Positions 10,083 through 19,567 of a DNA stretch of 64,000 nucleotides are shown here, piece after piece (position 1 is the stretch's first letter; every line of letters begins with the position of its first letter). Location: the NCBI GenBank assembly GCA_963840785.1, contig CAWJAF010000013.1, forward strand, positions 124,001 to 188,000. The letters are read 5' to 3'. Position numbers and translations under genes: made by a program. The notes under the pieces were generated by a model. It was not told the origin of the DNA. It saw only the letters and a list, made by a program, of their open reading frames with translations, and did no database searches. This stretch comes from JALYOK01 sp963840785. Its GTDB lineage: Bacteria; Pseudomonadota; Gammaproteobacteria; Burkholderiales; JALYOK01.

Positions 10083-12043
10083 AGGTCACCTTCCACGCTA
10101 TTGCCGTTTTCTTCGAGCCAGGCGCGGCGCTGCGCAGCTTCACCTTTGGCCATTAACATGGTCATCTTGGCGTCAACAAACGCCATGCCTTCGCCATCGT
10201 AGGTAACTTTTAGCAACTTGCGCGTATCCGGATTTAGTGTGGTGTCCCATAGTTGTATTGGATCCATTTCACCGAGGCCCTTAAAGCGCGATATCTGCCA
10301 CGCGCCAGGTTTGAAACCTTCGTTAAGCAATCGATCTTCAGCGACGCGTAGCTCGGCTTCATCGAGTACGTAGACTTTGCGCGGCGGTTTGTTCTTACCC
10401 TGACCCGGCACATCCAAACGAAATAGCGGCGGGCACGCGACGTAAATGTGGCCGGCTTCGATGAGCTTCGGAAAATGTGCGAAGAATAATGTCAGCAGCA
10501 AAACACGGATATGGGCGCCGTCAACATCCGCGTCGGACAAAATGATCAGCTTGCCATAGCGCAGCGGCGATAGATCGACTTGATCATTGCGGTGATGCGG
10601 ATCGACGCCCAGCGCAACCGCAATGTCGTGCACTTCGTTATTCGCGAACAAGCGATCGCGCTCGACCTCCAACGTGTTGAGCACTTTGCCGCGCAATGGC
10701 AACAACGCTTGATACTCTTTGTCGCGCGCCATCTTCGCGCTACCGCCGGCGCTATCGCCTTCGACCAAAAATAACTCGCGGCGCATCACATCATCAGTTT
10801 CGCAATCCGTGAGTTTCCCCGGCAGAACGGCGACACCGGACGATTTACGCTTATCGACTCGCTGCGCCGACTTCAGACGATTCTGCGCTTGGTTAATTGC
10901 CAGCTCGGCGATTTTTTTGCCGTAGTCGGCGTGTTGATTGAGCCAGAGTTCGACTGGATCTTTGATGGCATTTGACACTAAGCGAACCGCATCGCGGCTA
11001 TTGAGACGTTCTTTAATTTGGCCTTGGAATTGTGGATCCAACACTTTCGCCGACAACACGAAACTGACGCGGGCAAAGACATCATCCGGCAATAGCTTAA
11101 CGCCCTTCGGCAACAAACTATGGGCATCGACGAATCGCGCGACCGCGTTGAACAGTCCTTCGCGTAAACCCGATTCGTGGGTACCGCCACTCGGTGTCGG
11201 AATCAAATTTACATAGCTCTCGCGCACGACGTTGCCACTTTCGCTCCAGCCCACGACCCAAGCCGCGCCCTCGCCTTCCGCGAAGTCGCTACCACTGCCA
11301 TCAGCAATATATTTCTCGCCGGGAAACAGAGGCACTAGAAGTTCATGCCCGTTGAGTTGTTCGGTCAGGTAGCCCGATAAACCATCCGGATAATTCCAAG
11401 TCTTCGTTTCGCCCGTTTTTTCCAACGTGAGGGAAAGGTGTACGCCAGGTAGCAGCACCGCTCGCGCGCGCAACGCACGCTCCAACTCGGCAACGGTGAT
11501 CACGCCGGTGTCAAAAAATTTTGCATCTGGCCAGAGGCGAATACGCGTACCGGTTCGTTTGGCGACACCGACTTTCTTGAGTTTTTGTGCCAACGCGCCG
11601 TTCTCGAATGCGATCGAAAAGGTTTGCCCATCTCGCATTACTTCGCATTCGAGGCGCGTGGATAACGCATTGCTGACGGACACGCCAACGCCGTGCAGAC
11701 CACCGGCAAATTTGTAAGCGCCGCCGGAACCCTTGTCGAACTTGCCGCCGGAATGCAGGCGCGTGAAGATGAGCTCGATCACGGGAAGTTTTTCCGTCGG
11801 ATGCGGACCGACCGGAATACCCCGGCCATCATCGGCAATACTCACCGAACCATCACTATGCAATGTGACGGCGACAGACTTGGCATAACCCGCGAGGCTT
11901 TCATCCGAAGCGTTGTCGATAACTTCTTGAACGATGTGTAGCGGACTTGCCGTCAAGGTATACATGCCAGGACGATGACGGACCGCTTCGAGGTCTTTCA
12001 AGACACGGATCGATGATTCGTCGTACTTGGGGCGAGTTGCCAT
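10079..12043 (-). CDS. parE: DNA topoisomerase IV subunit B
   Basis: ATPase subunit of topoisomerase IV. 654 intact residues. The GHKL ATP site shows QEVIDNASDESLAGYA and DDGRGIPVGPHP near residues 35-80 and GGLHGVGVSVSNAL around 115. The Toprim part has LVEGDSAGGSAK, LRGKVLN and ILSDADVDGAHIRVLLLTLF. Length (about 630-660) separates ParE from the longer GyrB. Overlaps parC by four bases. Its start follows a region holding tRNA-Thr. Confidence 0.95.
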   Translation of the reverse strand: MATRPKYDESSIRVLKDLEAVRHRPGMYTLTASPLHIVQEVIDNASDESLAGYAKSVAVTLHSDGSVSIADDGRGIPVGPHPTEKLPVIELIFTRLHSGGKFDKGSGGAYKFAGGLHGVGVSVSNALSTRLECEVMRDGQTFSIAFENGALAQKLKKVGVAKRTGTRIRLWPDAKFFDTGVITVAELERALRARAVLLPGVHLSLTLEKTGETKTWNYPDGLSGYLTEQLNGHELLVPLFPGEKYIADGSGSDFAEGEGAAWVVGWSESGNVVRESYVNLIPTPSGGTHESGLREGLFNAVARFVDAHSLLPKGVKLLPDDVFARVSFVLSAKVLDPQFQGQIKERLNSRDAVRLVSNAIKDPVELWLNQHADYGKKIAELAINQAQNRLKSAQRVDKRKSSGVAVLPGKLTDCETDDVMRRELFLVEGDSAGGSAKMARDKEYQALLPLRGKVLNTLEVERDRLFANNEVHDIAVALGVDPHHRNDQVDLSPLRYGKLIILSDADVDGAHIRVLLLTLFFAHFPKLIEAGHIYVACPPLFRLDVPGQGKNKPPRKVYVLDEAELRVAEDRLLNEGFKPGAWQISRFKGLGEMDPIQLWDTTLNPDTRKLLKVTYDGEGMAFVDAKMTMLMAKGEAAQRRAWLEENGNSVEGDL

Positions 12044-12147
12044 GAATATGTTACAGCTTGATTTTAAATGAAGGCGATTCTATCTGATCGCGGTGCGACG
12101 CTGTTAATCGAAATTAGCTTGCGACAGACATTTTGCTAGAAACTTAT

Positions 12148-12223
12148 TGGTGCCGGCAGCAGGAATCGAACCCGCGACCTTCTGATTACAAATCAACTGC
12201 TCTACCAACTGAGCTATGCCGGC
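12148..12223 (-). tRNA. tRNA-Thr (anticodon TGT)
   Basis: A 76-base cloverleaf read on the minus strand from GCCGGCATAGCTCAG to an encoded CCA. The acceptor stem GCCGGCA pairs with TGCCGGC, and the T arm has GGTTCGATTCC. The anticodon loop TTTGTAA gives TGT. The lower anticodon stem has one mismatch and one wobble pair. Confidence 0.95.
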
Positions 12224-12276
12224 GTTTTGTTGCGGCTTGGATTCGCCATTGACGATTCAAGTTTTTTGAGGACATG

Positions 12277-12350
12277 GGCTGCGAGGCAATACCGGTGCGG
12301 ATCTCCAGCCATGCATTGCCACGATCTAACGTCTATGCGGCTCGTGGCAT
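12277..12350. repeat. Intergenic hairpin repeat, copy 2
   Basis: GCGAGGCAATACCGGTGCGG followed by ATCTCCAGCCATGCATTGCC, then a second, weaker unit CACGATCTAACGTCTATGCGG with CTCGTGGCAT. The same two-part structure occurs at 51826. It lies between tRNA-Thr and the 3' end of sspB. Confidence 0.65.
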
Positions 12351-12364
12351 TGGCGCATTTAAAA

Positions 12365-12784
12365 CTATTTTACTACTTTAAGGTGATTTCGTTCGCGTGG
12401 TACCGCAGGCTTACTTGCCTTGTCGCTTGCCACAATTTCTTCCGCTGACTCAGGCGCAACAGCGGCATCTAATTCGACCTTAAACAACAATCCTTCGCTA
12501 TTCTCGCGAGCGAAAATGCCGGCGACAGAACTGATTGGGACGGATACTTCGCGCGACACGCCGTTGAAGCGCGCCGAGAAATGTAGACGGTCGTTATCGA
12601 TTTTTAAATTTCTCGTTGCCGACGGACTGACGTTCAAAACGATTTCGTTGTTCTTTACATACTCCATTGGTACACGACAGCCATCAGTCACCGACACGCT
12701 CAGGTAAGGCGTGTAACCGCAATCCACGCACCATTCGTAAATGGCGCGCATTAGATAGGGTTTGGTGCCGATGTCCGCGGTCAC
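12365..12784 (-). CDS. sspB: ClpXP protease specificity-enhancing factor SspB
   Basis: Adaptor that delivers ssrA-tagged proteins to ClpXP. 139 residues. The N-terminal substrate-binding domain shows KPYLMRAIYEWCVDCGYTPY and LNVSPSATRNL, typical of SspB. The acidic linker ends in PRERNHLKVVK, matching the short C-terminal peptide that docks onto ClpX. It overlaps the end of sspA by four bases, the usual arrangement. Confidence 0.95.
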   Translation of the reverse strand: MTADIGTKPYLMRAIYEWCVDCGYTPYLSVSVTDGCRVPMEYVKNNEIVLNVSPSATRNLKIDNDRLHFSARFNGVSREVSVPISSVAGIFARENSEGLLFKVELDAAVAPESAEEIVASDKASKPAVPRERNHLKVVK

Positions 12785-13380
12785 TTGCGCATGGCCTTTT
12801 CCGACGGCGTCATGGCGTCGATGAAACCCTGGCGCGTGAACATGCGTTCAGCGTATTTCAGCAGCGGCGCGGCCTGCTTTGGCATCGTGATTTGATAGTG
12901 CTCCAAGCGCCACAGCAGCGGCGCGATGGCGACATCGAGCATGGAGAATTCGTCGCCGAGCATAAATTTTTGCTTAGTAAAGACCGGCGCGATTTGCACC
13001 AGGTTATCGCGAATGATTTGCCGCGCCTTGTCGGATTTTTGCTGGCTGGCGCTGTCAAGGTTATCGATTTGGCTGAACAATTCTTTCTCGAAACGATAGA
13101 GAAATAACCGCGCACGCGCGCGCATGATCGGGTCTGCCGGCATCAATTGCGGATGGGGGAAACGTTCGTCAATGTATTCGTTGATGATGTTGGACTCATA
13201 CAAAACGAGATCGCGTTCTACCAAAATCGGGACTTGGTTATAGGGATTCATCACTGCGATGTCTTCGGGCTTGTTAAACATATCGACATCGATGACCGAA
13301 AAATCCATGCCTTTTTCGAACAGCACAAAGCGACAGCGGTGGCTGAATGGGTCGGTGGTGCCTGAGTACAATATCATCAT
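12781..13380 (-). CDS. sspA: Stringent starvation protein A
   Basis: GST-fold protein that binds RNA polymerase and alters transcription in stationary phase and stress. 199 residues: an N-terminal thioredoxin-like domain (LYSGTTDPFSHRCRFVLFEK) and a C-terminal helical GST domain (ADPIMRARARLFLYRFEKEL). The hallmark NPYNQVPILVERDLVLYES is intact. It lies just downstream of petABC with a hairpin between, the standard betaproteobacterial order. Confidence 0.93.
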   Translation of the reverse strand: MMILYSGTTDPFSHRCRFVLFEKGMDFSVIDVDMFNKPEDIAVMNPYNQVPILVERDLVLYESNIINEYIDERFPHPQLMPADPIMRARARLFLYRFEKELFSQIDNLDSASQQKSDKARQIIRDNLVQIAPVFTKQKFMLGDEFSMLDVAIAPLLWRLEHYQITMPKQAAPLLKYAERMFTRQGFIDAMTPSEKAMRK

Positions 13381-13408
13381 AATTTTTTTAGTCCATTAAA
13401 GGCTTGCA

Positions 13409-13436
13409 GGCCCGCTACTGAAGCGGATCTCGGGCC
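13409..13436 (-). terminator. Hairpin between petC and sspA
   Basis: GGCCCG and CGGGCC enclose a 16-base loop that itself contains CGCT/AGCG. There is no strong T tract, so it may attenuate rather than stop transcription from petABC into sspA-sspB. Confidence 0.4.
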
Positions 13437-13438
13437 GA

Positions 13439-14149
13439 TTACTTGATGTCTTTCCAATATTCTTTTTTCAACATCACCGCAAGCGGGAACAACAAGGCAA
13501 AGAAGAACATGGTAATGATGCCGGTTTGAATTCGCTTTGCTTTGTGTGGCTCACCCATGTAGTCGAGATAGTTCACCAAATCAGCGACGAATTGGTCGTA
13601 CTGAATGGGTGTTAGTTTCCCAGGCTTTTCCAAATGCAATTTGTGCTGTTCGCCGTGAGCGGTTTTCTCCGACACCATGACCTGCTGGCCTTGCAACTCG
13701 TACAACACATGCGGCATGCCGACTTGCGGAAACACGGTGTTATTCCAACCGCTTGGCCGGGAACTGTCGCGATAAAAACCACGCAAATAACTGTAGAGCC
13801 AATCAACCCCGCGGGAGCGCGCAATCACTGTGATATCCGGTGGCGGCGCACCAAACCAAGCTTTTGCATCCGTAGGATTGAGCGCGATGGACATGGTCTC
13901 GCCTACTTTTACGCCGGTCAAAATAAGGTTGTCCTTAATCTGATCTTCGCTAAGGCCCAAATCCTGCAGGCGGCTATAGCGCATATAGTTTGCGCTGTGA
14001 CAGGTCAGGCAATAATTAACAAAGTTTTTCGCGCCGCGCTGAACAGACAACATGTCACGGGAATTAATCGGTGCTTGATCCAGTTCCACTGCAGTGTTCG
14101 CCATGGCGAATACCGGCAGCAACATCAAACTCAATAATAATTTACGCAT
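13439..14149 (-). CDS. petC: Cytochrome bc1 complex, cytochrome c1 subunit
   Basis: Carries electrons from the Rieske protein to cytochrome c on the periplasmic face. 236 residues with a signal peptide (MRKLLLSLMLLPVFAMA). Heme attachment is C47-LT-C50-H51 in NYCLTCHSANYMRYSRLQDL. A membrane helix near the C-terminus (ITMFFFALLFPLAVML) anchors the protein. The ATG overlaps the petB stop by one base (TAATG). Confidence 0.95.
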   Translation of the reverse strand: MRKLLLSLMLLPVFAMANTAVELDQAPINSRDMLSVQRGAKNFVNYCLTCHSANYMRYSRLQDLGLSEDQIKDNLILTGVKVGETMSIALNPTDAKAWFGAPPPDITVIARSRGVDWLYSYLRGFYRDSSRPSGWNNTVFPQVGMPHVLYELQGQQVMVSEKTAHGEQHKLHLEKPGKLTPIQYDQFVADLVNYLDYMGEPHKAKRIQTGIITMFFFALLFPLAVMLKKEYWKDIK

Positions 14150-15435
14150 TAGGTCACCCGCTCCGGTTCCGATTTGGTTTTATCTCGTTTGGTGTACCAC
14201 GGCATCAGGACGAAAAACGCGAGGTAAACAATCGTGAATATTCTCGCGACGACGGTCGCGACATCGACACCGCCAATGACCGGTAAGCCCTTTCCGAATT
14301 GCCCCCAGACACTGGTGGGTAGCACACCACAAATGCCAAGTATGATGAAGGAGATGATGAACGCGGCGAGCCAACCCTTGTAGAGTGCGCCGCGATAGCG
14401 AATCGATGCAACAATTCCTTTGTCTAACCAAGGCAACGCGAACAGAATAACCACGGCGATACCCATCACGGCGACGCCCGGGAACTGTGAGCCAAACATT
14501 GGCGGCACGGCCCGCAGCATAGCGTAGAAGGGCGTGAAATACCATACGGGTGCGATGTGTTCCGGCGTCTTCAGCGAATCGGCAGGGACGAAATTGTTGT
14601 ACTCCAAGAAATAACCGCCCATGGTTGGCGCGAAAAATAAAATCGCCGCGAAAATCGCCAAGAATCCCACGGTGCCGACTAGGTCTTTGACGGTGTAATA
14701 AGGATGGAACGGAATGCCATCAAGGGGTAAGCCCGTCTTCGGATCTTTCTTTTTCTTGATCTCGATGCCATCAGGATTGTTCGATCCCACTTGGTGCAGC
14801 GCCACGATATGCAAGAACACCAAGCCAGCCAATGCGAGGGGCAACGCGATCACGTGGAAGGCGAAGAAACGGTTCAACGTAACATCCGATATTACGTAAT
14901 CGCCCCGTATCCATTCCGATAGTCCCGGCCCAATCCACGGTACCGCGGCGAACAAGTTAACGATCACCTGGGCGCCCCAGTAGGACATTTGCCCCCAGGG
15001 TAAGAGATAGCCGAAAAACGCCTCCGCCATCAACATCACGTATATCACCATGCCGAAAATCCACAACAATTCGCGTGGCTTGCGATAGGAGCCGTACATA
15101 ATCCCGCGCAGCATGTGAAGATACACGACCACGAAGAACATCGACGCGCCGGTCGAATGCAGGTAGCGAATCAGCCAGCCCCAGTCGACGTCGCGCATGA
15201 TGTATTCGACCGACGCAAACGCCTGCTTCGCATCGGGTTTGTAATGCATCGTTAGTAGAATGCCGGTGACGATTTGCAGCACCAACACCAGCAACGCGAG
15301 GGCTCCAAAGTAATACCAAAAGTTAAAATTTTTCGGCGCGTAGTACTCGGTGATGTGCTTCTTGAGCGTTTCCGTGAATGGGAAACGCTCGTCGATCCAG
15401 GCCATAAAGCCACCGGCATTGTTGTTTTTCGCCAT
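14149..15435 (-). CDS. petB: Cytochrome bc1 complex, cytochrome b subunit
   Basis: Membrane subunit that oxidises ubiquinol. 428 residues with eight or more membrane helices. Heme-ligand histidines lie in RYLHSTGASMFFVVVYLHML and FFAFHVIALPLALAGLVFLH. GYLLPWGQMSYWGAQVIVNL and the quinol-site motif PEHIAPVWYFTPFYAMLRA (PEW-type, here PVW) are present. Between petA and petC with close spacing. Confidence 0.95.
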   Translation of the reverse strand: MAKNNNAGGFMAWIDERFPFTETLKKHITEYYAPKNFNFWYYFGALALLVLVLQIVTGILLTMHYKPDAKQAFASVEYIMRDVDWGWLIRYLHSTGASMFFVVVYLHMLRGIMYGSYRKPRELLWIFGMVIYVMLMAEAFFGYLLPWGQMSYWGAQVIVNLFAAVPWIGPGLSEWIRGDYVISDVTLNRFFAFHVIALPLALAGLVFLHIVALHQVGSNNPDGIEIKKKKDPKTGLPLDGIPFHPYYTVKDLVGTVGFLAIFAAILFFAPTMGGYFLEYNNFVPADSLKTPEHIAPVWYFTPFYAMLRAVPPMFGSQFPGVAVMGIAVVILFALPWLDKGIVASIRYRGALYKGWLAAFIISFIILGICGVLPTSVWGQFGKGLPVIGGVDVATVVARIFTIVYLAFFVLMPWYTKRDKTKSEPERVT

Positions 15436-15438
15436 GGC

Positions 15439-16047
15439 TTAAGCTCCCTTTGCCTTGCTATCGTCGTCGCCAACGATCAAGCGCGTGTCGCTTACATACA
15501 TATAGGGTGGGACCTTCAAGTTGATTGGCGCCGGGACACCTTTATAGACGCGCGCCGCCAGATCGAATTTCGAACCGTGGCAGGGACAATAGAAACCGCC
15601 CTTCCAATCGGCGCCCAGGTCCGCAGGTGCTATTTCCTTGCGGAACGTCGGCGAACAGCCAAGGTGGGTGCATACGCCCTCGACGACTAGGATATTTTCG
15701 TGCTCTTGCCGAGACCGCGTTGAATTTTTTGCGTATTCGGGCTGGCTATTATCTTCCGACGCGGCATCTGCCAAATAATCGCCACCCGCCTTCAATTGAT
15801 CGAGCATTTCTTTGGTACGATTGACGATCCAAACCGGTTTGCCGCGCCACTCGATGGTGAGCAACATACCTGGTTCTAGCTTGGAAATATCGACCTCAAC
15901 CGGCGCACCCGCCGCTTTTGCCCGCTCACTGGGAAACATACTGAATACGAAGGGACTGACGGCGGTCAAAGCGCCGACGGCACCGACCGCTGACGTTGCA
16001 CCTATCAAAAAACGCCGTTTTTGGGGATCCGCTTTAGCTCCGGCCAT
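15439..16047 (-). CDS. petA: Cytochrome bc1 complex, Rieske iron-sulfur subunit
   Basis: Transfers electrons from ubiquinol to cytochrome c1 through a [2Fe-2S] cluster. 202 residues. RRFLIGATSAVGAVGALTAV is a Tat-type membrane anchor at residues 11-30. Cluster ligands lie in CTHLGCSP and CPCHGSKFD. The start ATG is preceded by a promoter region shared with the divergent mscL gene. Confidence 0.95.
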   Translation of the reverse strand: MAGAKADPQKRRFLIGATSAVGAVGALTAVSPFVFSMFPSERAKAAGAPVEVDISKLEPGMLLTIEWRGKPVWIVNRTKEMLDQLKAGGDYLADAASEDNSQPEYAKNSTRSRQEHENILVVEGVCTHLGCSPTFRKEIAPADLGADWKGGFYCPCHGSKFDLAARVYKGVPAPINLKVPPYMYVSDTRLIVGDDDSKAKGA

Positions 16048-16237
16048 GCTTGGATAACCTCAAAATTTTTCAAAAAGACTACTATTTTAACCTATTGGCA
16101 CAACAAACTTAAAGCCCCAATGCACAATCTCGCCTTTTTGATTGACTCATAAGGAAAATGATGACTAAATTACCCGCACAGTAAGACCTCTCGGATCGAA
16201 TTACTGTTTTTTTAATAATTTCAAGGAGATAAGAACT

Positions 16238-16660
16238 ATGGGGATGATGCAGGAATTTAAGGAGTTTGCAGTCAAAGGTAATGTGATGGATCTGGCTGTC
16301 GGTGTCATTATCGGCGGCGCATTCGGCAAAATCGTCGACTCGCTGGTCAAAGACCTCATCATGCCGGTTGTCGGTAAGATTTTTGGCGGACTCGATTTTA
16401 CGAACTTTTTCGTCAAACTAGCGGAAGGGCCCGCCGGTATTCCTCAGACCTATGCCGACCTGACCAAAGCCGGCGTGCCTCTGTTCGCCTACGGTAATTT
16501 CATTACGATTTTGATTAACTTCCTAATCTTAGCGTTCATTATTTTCCAAATGGTGAAAATGATGAATCGTATTAAAAAGGCTGAGCCTCCCGCGCCCCCG
16601 CCACCGACACCAGAAGACGTTACTTTGCTACGCGAAATCCGCGATGCGTTGAAGCGCTAA
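16238..16660 (+). CDS. mscL: Large-conductance mechanosensitive channel
   Basis: Opens under membrane tension to release solutes on osmotic downshock. 140 residues, forming a pentamer. The N-terminal amphipathic helix is MQEFKEFAVKGNVMDLAVGV; the first membrane helix continues IIGGAFGKIVDSLVKDLIMP, the second is GNFITILINFLILAFIIFQM. The C-terminal helix EDVTLLREIRDALKR follows a Pro-rich linker. AAGGAG precedes the start (16222-16227). A single-gene unit with its own terminator. Confidence 0.97.
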   Translation: MGMMQEFKEFAVKGNVMDLAVGVIIGGAFGKIVDSLVKDLIMPVVGKIFGGLDFTNFFVKLAEGPAGIPQTYADLTKAGVPLFAYGNFITILINFLILAFIIFQMVKMMNRIKKAEPPAPPPPTPEDVTLLREIRDALKR

Positions 16661-16677
16661 ACGCGCTGCAGTTCGAA

Positions 16678-16707
16678 CGAAAAACGGCCCCGTCGGGCCG
16701 TTTTTCG
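16678..16707 (+). terminator. Rho-independent terminator of mscL
   Basis: A 13-bp stem CGAAAAACGGCCC with CGTC loop, its 3' arm ending in TTTTTCG. It starts 17 bases past the mscL stop. Confidence 0.9.
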
Positions 16708-16821
16708 TTGTAGCCTCACAGTATCATCGGCGATTTAGATTCTTGCCGAAACATGCTAAAGTGGTCCGTATTCGTCTAATGTGTTCCCTCCAAGTGACCT
16801 TATTCCACAAAGTTGACCTGA

Positions 16822-17991
16822 ATGCGTAAGCTGTGGTTATTGTTCGCCCAAAGCGCCGCTATTGCCTTGGGCGCGTTGTTGGCTATCGGTGTGATTCATC
16901 CGGAATGGCTGCAACGCTTTGTAAATGGCGATACGTCTCCCGACATCGTTACGATTAATCAAGCCGAGGGCAGCGCCGCGCGTACGGCGCCCACGGTGAG
17001 CTTTAGTGGCGCCGCGAAGCGGGCGATGCCCGCTGTCGTCAATATATTTACCAGCAAAGAAGTCAAAAATCGCCAGCAGCCGTTTAGGGATGATCCGCTG
17101 TTTCGACGCTTCTTCGGTGATCGTTTCGAAGACGAAGAGCAGCAACAGCAGTCCAGCCTAGGTTCTGGTGTAATTGTGAGTCAACAGGGATTTATCCTGA
17201 CGAATCATCATGTAATCGAAGCCGCCGATGAAATTCAAGTTGCGCTGGCGGACGGTCGCGATGTCCCGGCGAAACTGGTTGGCGCAGATCCTGAAACCGA
17301 TTTGGCTGTGTTAAGAGTCGATCTGAAAAATTTGCCTGCCATGACCTTCGGCAGTTCCGATAACATTAAGATCGGCGACGTCGTGCTCGCAATCGGCAAT
17401 CCGTTTGGCGTTGGCCAAACTGTAACGATGGGAATCGTCAGCGCGGTAGGCCGCAGCCATTTAGGCATCAATACTTTTGAGAATTTTATTCAGACCGATG
17501 CAGCGATTAATCCAGGCAATTCAGGCGGCGCGTTGATCGACGTATCAGGGCACTTGATCGGAATCAACAGTGCAATCTATTCACGCAGCGGCGGCAACCA
17601 AGGAATCGGCTTTACCATTCCCGTTAGCCTTGCCAAAAATATTATGGAGCAGATCATCCAAAAGGGTGTGGTGACGCGCGGCTGGATTGGTGTTGAGGTG
17701 CAAGACGTCACACCGGAACTCGCCGAATCCTTCAATCTTGGCGCGCAACAAGGTGCCTTGATTGCCGGTGTGTTGCGCAATGCACCGGCGGACAAGGCCG
17801 ATATTCATCCTGGCGATGTGGTCGTTGATATTGCCGGTAAACCGGTGACTGATTCTTCCCAACTGTTGAATCTAATCTCCGCACTTCCGCCTGGCAAGCC
17901 GGCGAAAATCAAAGTAATTCGAACGCAAAAAGCATTGACCGTCGAGGTCAATATCGGTACGCGGCCAAAGCAACAAACGGAACGCAACTAA
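16822..17991 (+). CDS. DegS/AlgW-like periplasmic serine protease, one PDZ domain
   Basis: HtrA-family protease. 389 residues: an N-terminal anchor or uncleaved signal (about 5-24), trypsin-like domain (about 60-260) with catalytic His130 (LTNHHVIE), Asp160 (ETDLAVL) and Ser234 (GNSGGAL), and one PDZ domain (about 275-375, beginning RGWIGVEVQDV). One PDZ and the anchor resemble DegS/AlgW, which start the envelope stress response by cutting RseA/MucA, rather than the two-PDZ DegP/DegQ. A Gln-rich stretch (107-110) lies in the LA loop region. No anti-sigma gene is nearby, so the substrate is inferred only from the family. Confidence 0.88.
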   Translation: MRKLWLLFAQSAAIALGALLAIGVIHPEWLQRFVNGDTSPDIVTINQAEGSAARTAPTVSFSGAAKRAMPAVVNIFTSKEVKNRQQPFRDDPLFRRFFGDRFEDEEQQQQSSLGSGVIVSQQGFILTNHHVIEAADEIQVALADGRDVPAKLVGADPETDLAVLRVDLKNLPAMTFGSSDNIKIGDVVLAIGNPFGVGQTVTMGIVSAVGRSHLGINTFENFIQTDAAINPGNSGGALIDVSGHLIGINSAIYSRSGGNQGIGFTIPVSLAKNIMEQIIQKGVVTRGWIGVEVQDVTPELAESFNLGAQQGALIAGVLRNAPADKADIHPGDVVVDIAGKPVTDSSQLLNLISALPPGKPAKIKVIRTQKALTVEVNIGTRPKQQTERN

Positions 17992-18112
17992 CAAATTTGC
18001 GTAGTAATGTTATCGTGCGCATCCCGTACCGATTTTCTAAGCGCGACCACTTGGAGCAAAAGTGAATGCCTGGTTTCCAACGGTAAAGCCTAGTTTTCTG
18101 CGGAGCTTGCGC

Positions 18113-19453
18113 ATGAGACTTCCTCGATTCGCACTGTTAATTCTGCTGGGCATAGTTAGCGGAGGTCTGGCGATTGGCGCGCAACCGAATTCCAAACTGG
18201 AATTAGTCGAACCTGCCCCCAAAACAACTCTTCCGGCGCCATCGAAACACTCGATAGACGCGAGCTCGTCGCGGCGAGGTCCGCTCGCGAATTTGCCAAG
18301 CGATCCCGGCGCACACATCGAGAAAATTCGATCCCTAGGAAATGATTCCTGGGTAAATCTAGGCGCACCCCAGGGCGATCCAAAATGGGGACGCGCGCGA
18401 GGGCGGGCTTGGGGTGGTCGGGCGTTGGTGTTGGCACCCGAGCTTCGCGGTGCCTTTTATTTAGGAGAAGGCGTGCATGCGTTCGTCAAACCGGATGGGC
18501 ATATTATGGACGATATTTGGTTATACGATATCAACTCGCATGGTTGGATCGCCGTCTATCCTGGTACCGACACCGCAACCTTTTCTAATCGAGTAAAGAA
18601 CGGCGAACTAAAAATCGATGGCAATGGCCAACTTGTCGACAAGAACGCACGTCCGGTACCGGTGCATACTTTAGGGCACGCGTGGAATTATCTAACTTAT
18701 GATTCGGACTCTCGTAAGTTCGCATTTCTTGCCGAACGTGGTTTTGGACGTTTCTTTATAGGCAATGAAGCGATGATGGATGAAGGGCTGAAAATACTTG
18801 AGGCGCAACTTGTTGGGAAACCTAAACAGCCCATGTCCCCCTGGTTCTACGACACCGTTTCCGGAGAATTCGAGCGCTTCCCTATTTCTACACGGCGACC
18901 AGAAGTCGGGGGGTTTGCCAATTTCCAGTACGTTAAGCGACGCAAGCAATATTTTTATGGCGGCGCAGAGGGTGTCGCATTCTTCGATAGTGCGGCACGA
19001 AAGTGGATCAAAGTTAAAGACATCGGTCCGCGACCTATCGGGTACGACCACGGCGGCGCATACGATGAGAAGCGCGATCGAATCTATATGGGCGCCGGAA
19101 AAGAAGATCCGAGCGGCCCTTTTCACATATACGATTTAGAACACAATACTTGGAGTAAGCCAAATCAAGTCGGCGCACCAGTCAAGGGATTCCGTACTAA
19201 CGATGCCTCGATTTTTTATGATGTTAAAAATGATGTGGTCACCGTCTTTCAGTATAAGGAAAAAAAAATCTATATCTATTCGCCGGATACCGATACCTGG
19301 TCGATCCGAGAATTTCCGGCGATGGTATTGACCTCGGTGAACTACTTATCATTTAGCGCGTTCTATGATTCAGAGCTCAACGCTGCCTTTTTGTATGCAG
19401 CCGGTGATAGTACGGACAACGGTATCATGTGGGCATACCGTTACAAAAAATAG
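18113..19453 (+). CDS. Secreted Kelch-like beta-propeller protein, function unknown
   Basis: From ATG 18113 the protein has 446 residues with a signal peptide (RLPRFALLILLGIVSGGLA). A GTG at 18062, also behind a GGAG, would add 17 residues; the ATG, preceded by GGAG at 18102, gives a more usual signal peptide. The body has repeated blade-like segments each ending in Trp and a short turn: DIWLYDINSHGWIAVYPGTD, FYDTVSGEFERFPIS, AFFDSAARKWIKVKDIG, HIYDLEHNTWSKPN and YIYSPDTDTWSIREFP. This is the Kelch pattern seen in galactose oxidase-like propellers. No catalytic domain is visible. It stands alone between a protease and the rpsP operon. Confidence 0.75.
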   Translation: MRLPRFALLILLGIVSGGLAIGAQPNSKLELVEPAPKTTLPAPSKHSIDASSSRRGPLANLPSDPGAHIEKIRSLGNDSWVNLGAPQGDPKWGRARGRAWGGRALVLAPELRGAFYLGEGVHAFVKPDGHIMDDIWLYDINSHGWIAVYPGTDTATFSNRVKNGELKIDGNGQLVDKNARPVPVHTLGHAWNYLTYDSDSRKFAFLAERGFGRFFIGNEAMMDEGLKILEAQLVGKPKQPMSPWFYDTVSGEFERFPISTRRPEVGGFANFQYVKRRKQYFYGGAEGVAFFDSAARKWIKVKDIGPRPIGYDHGGAYDEKRDRIYMGAGKEDPSGPFHIYDLEHNTWSKPNQVGAPVKGFRTNDASIFYDVKNDVVTVFQYKEKKIYIYSPDTDTWSIREFPAMVLTSVNYLSFSAFYDSELNAAFLYAAGDSTDNGIMWAYRYKK

Positions 19454-19502
19454 GAAGCGGATTCGAGCCCAATTCACGATACCTTGTGGATTTCAGTCAA
19501 AG

Positions 19503-19532
19503 TTGCCCTGATACCCGAAAATAGCTTAAAAT
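19503..19532 (+). promoter_or_regulatory. Candidate sigma-70 promoter for rpsP operon
   Basis: TTGCCC, an 18-base spacer and TAAAAT, ending 35 bases before the rpsP ATG. No competing ORF is in frame here. Confidence 0.55.
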
Positions 19533-19567
19533 CGCAGACTTTTCCGAATTTTTGTCAAGGCAGAATC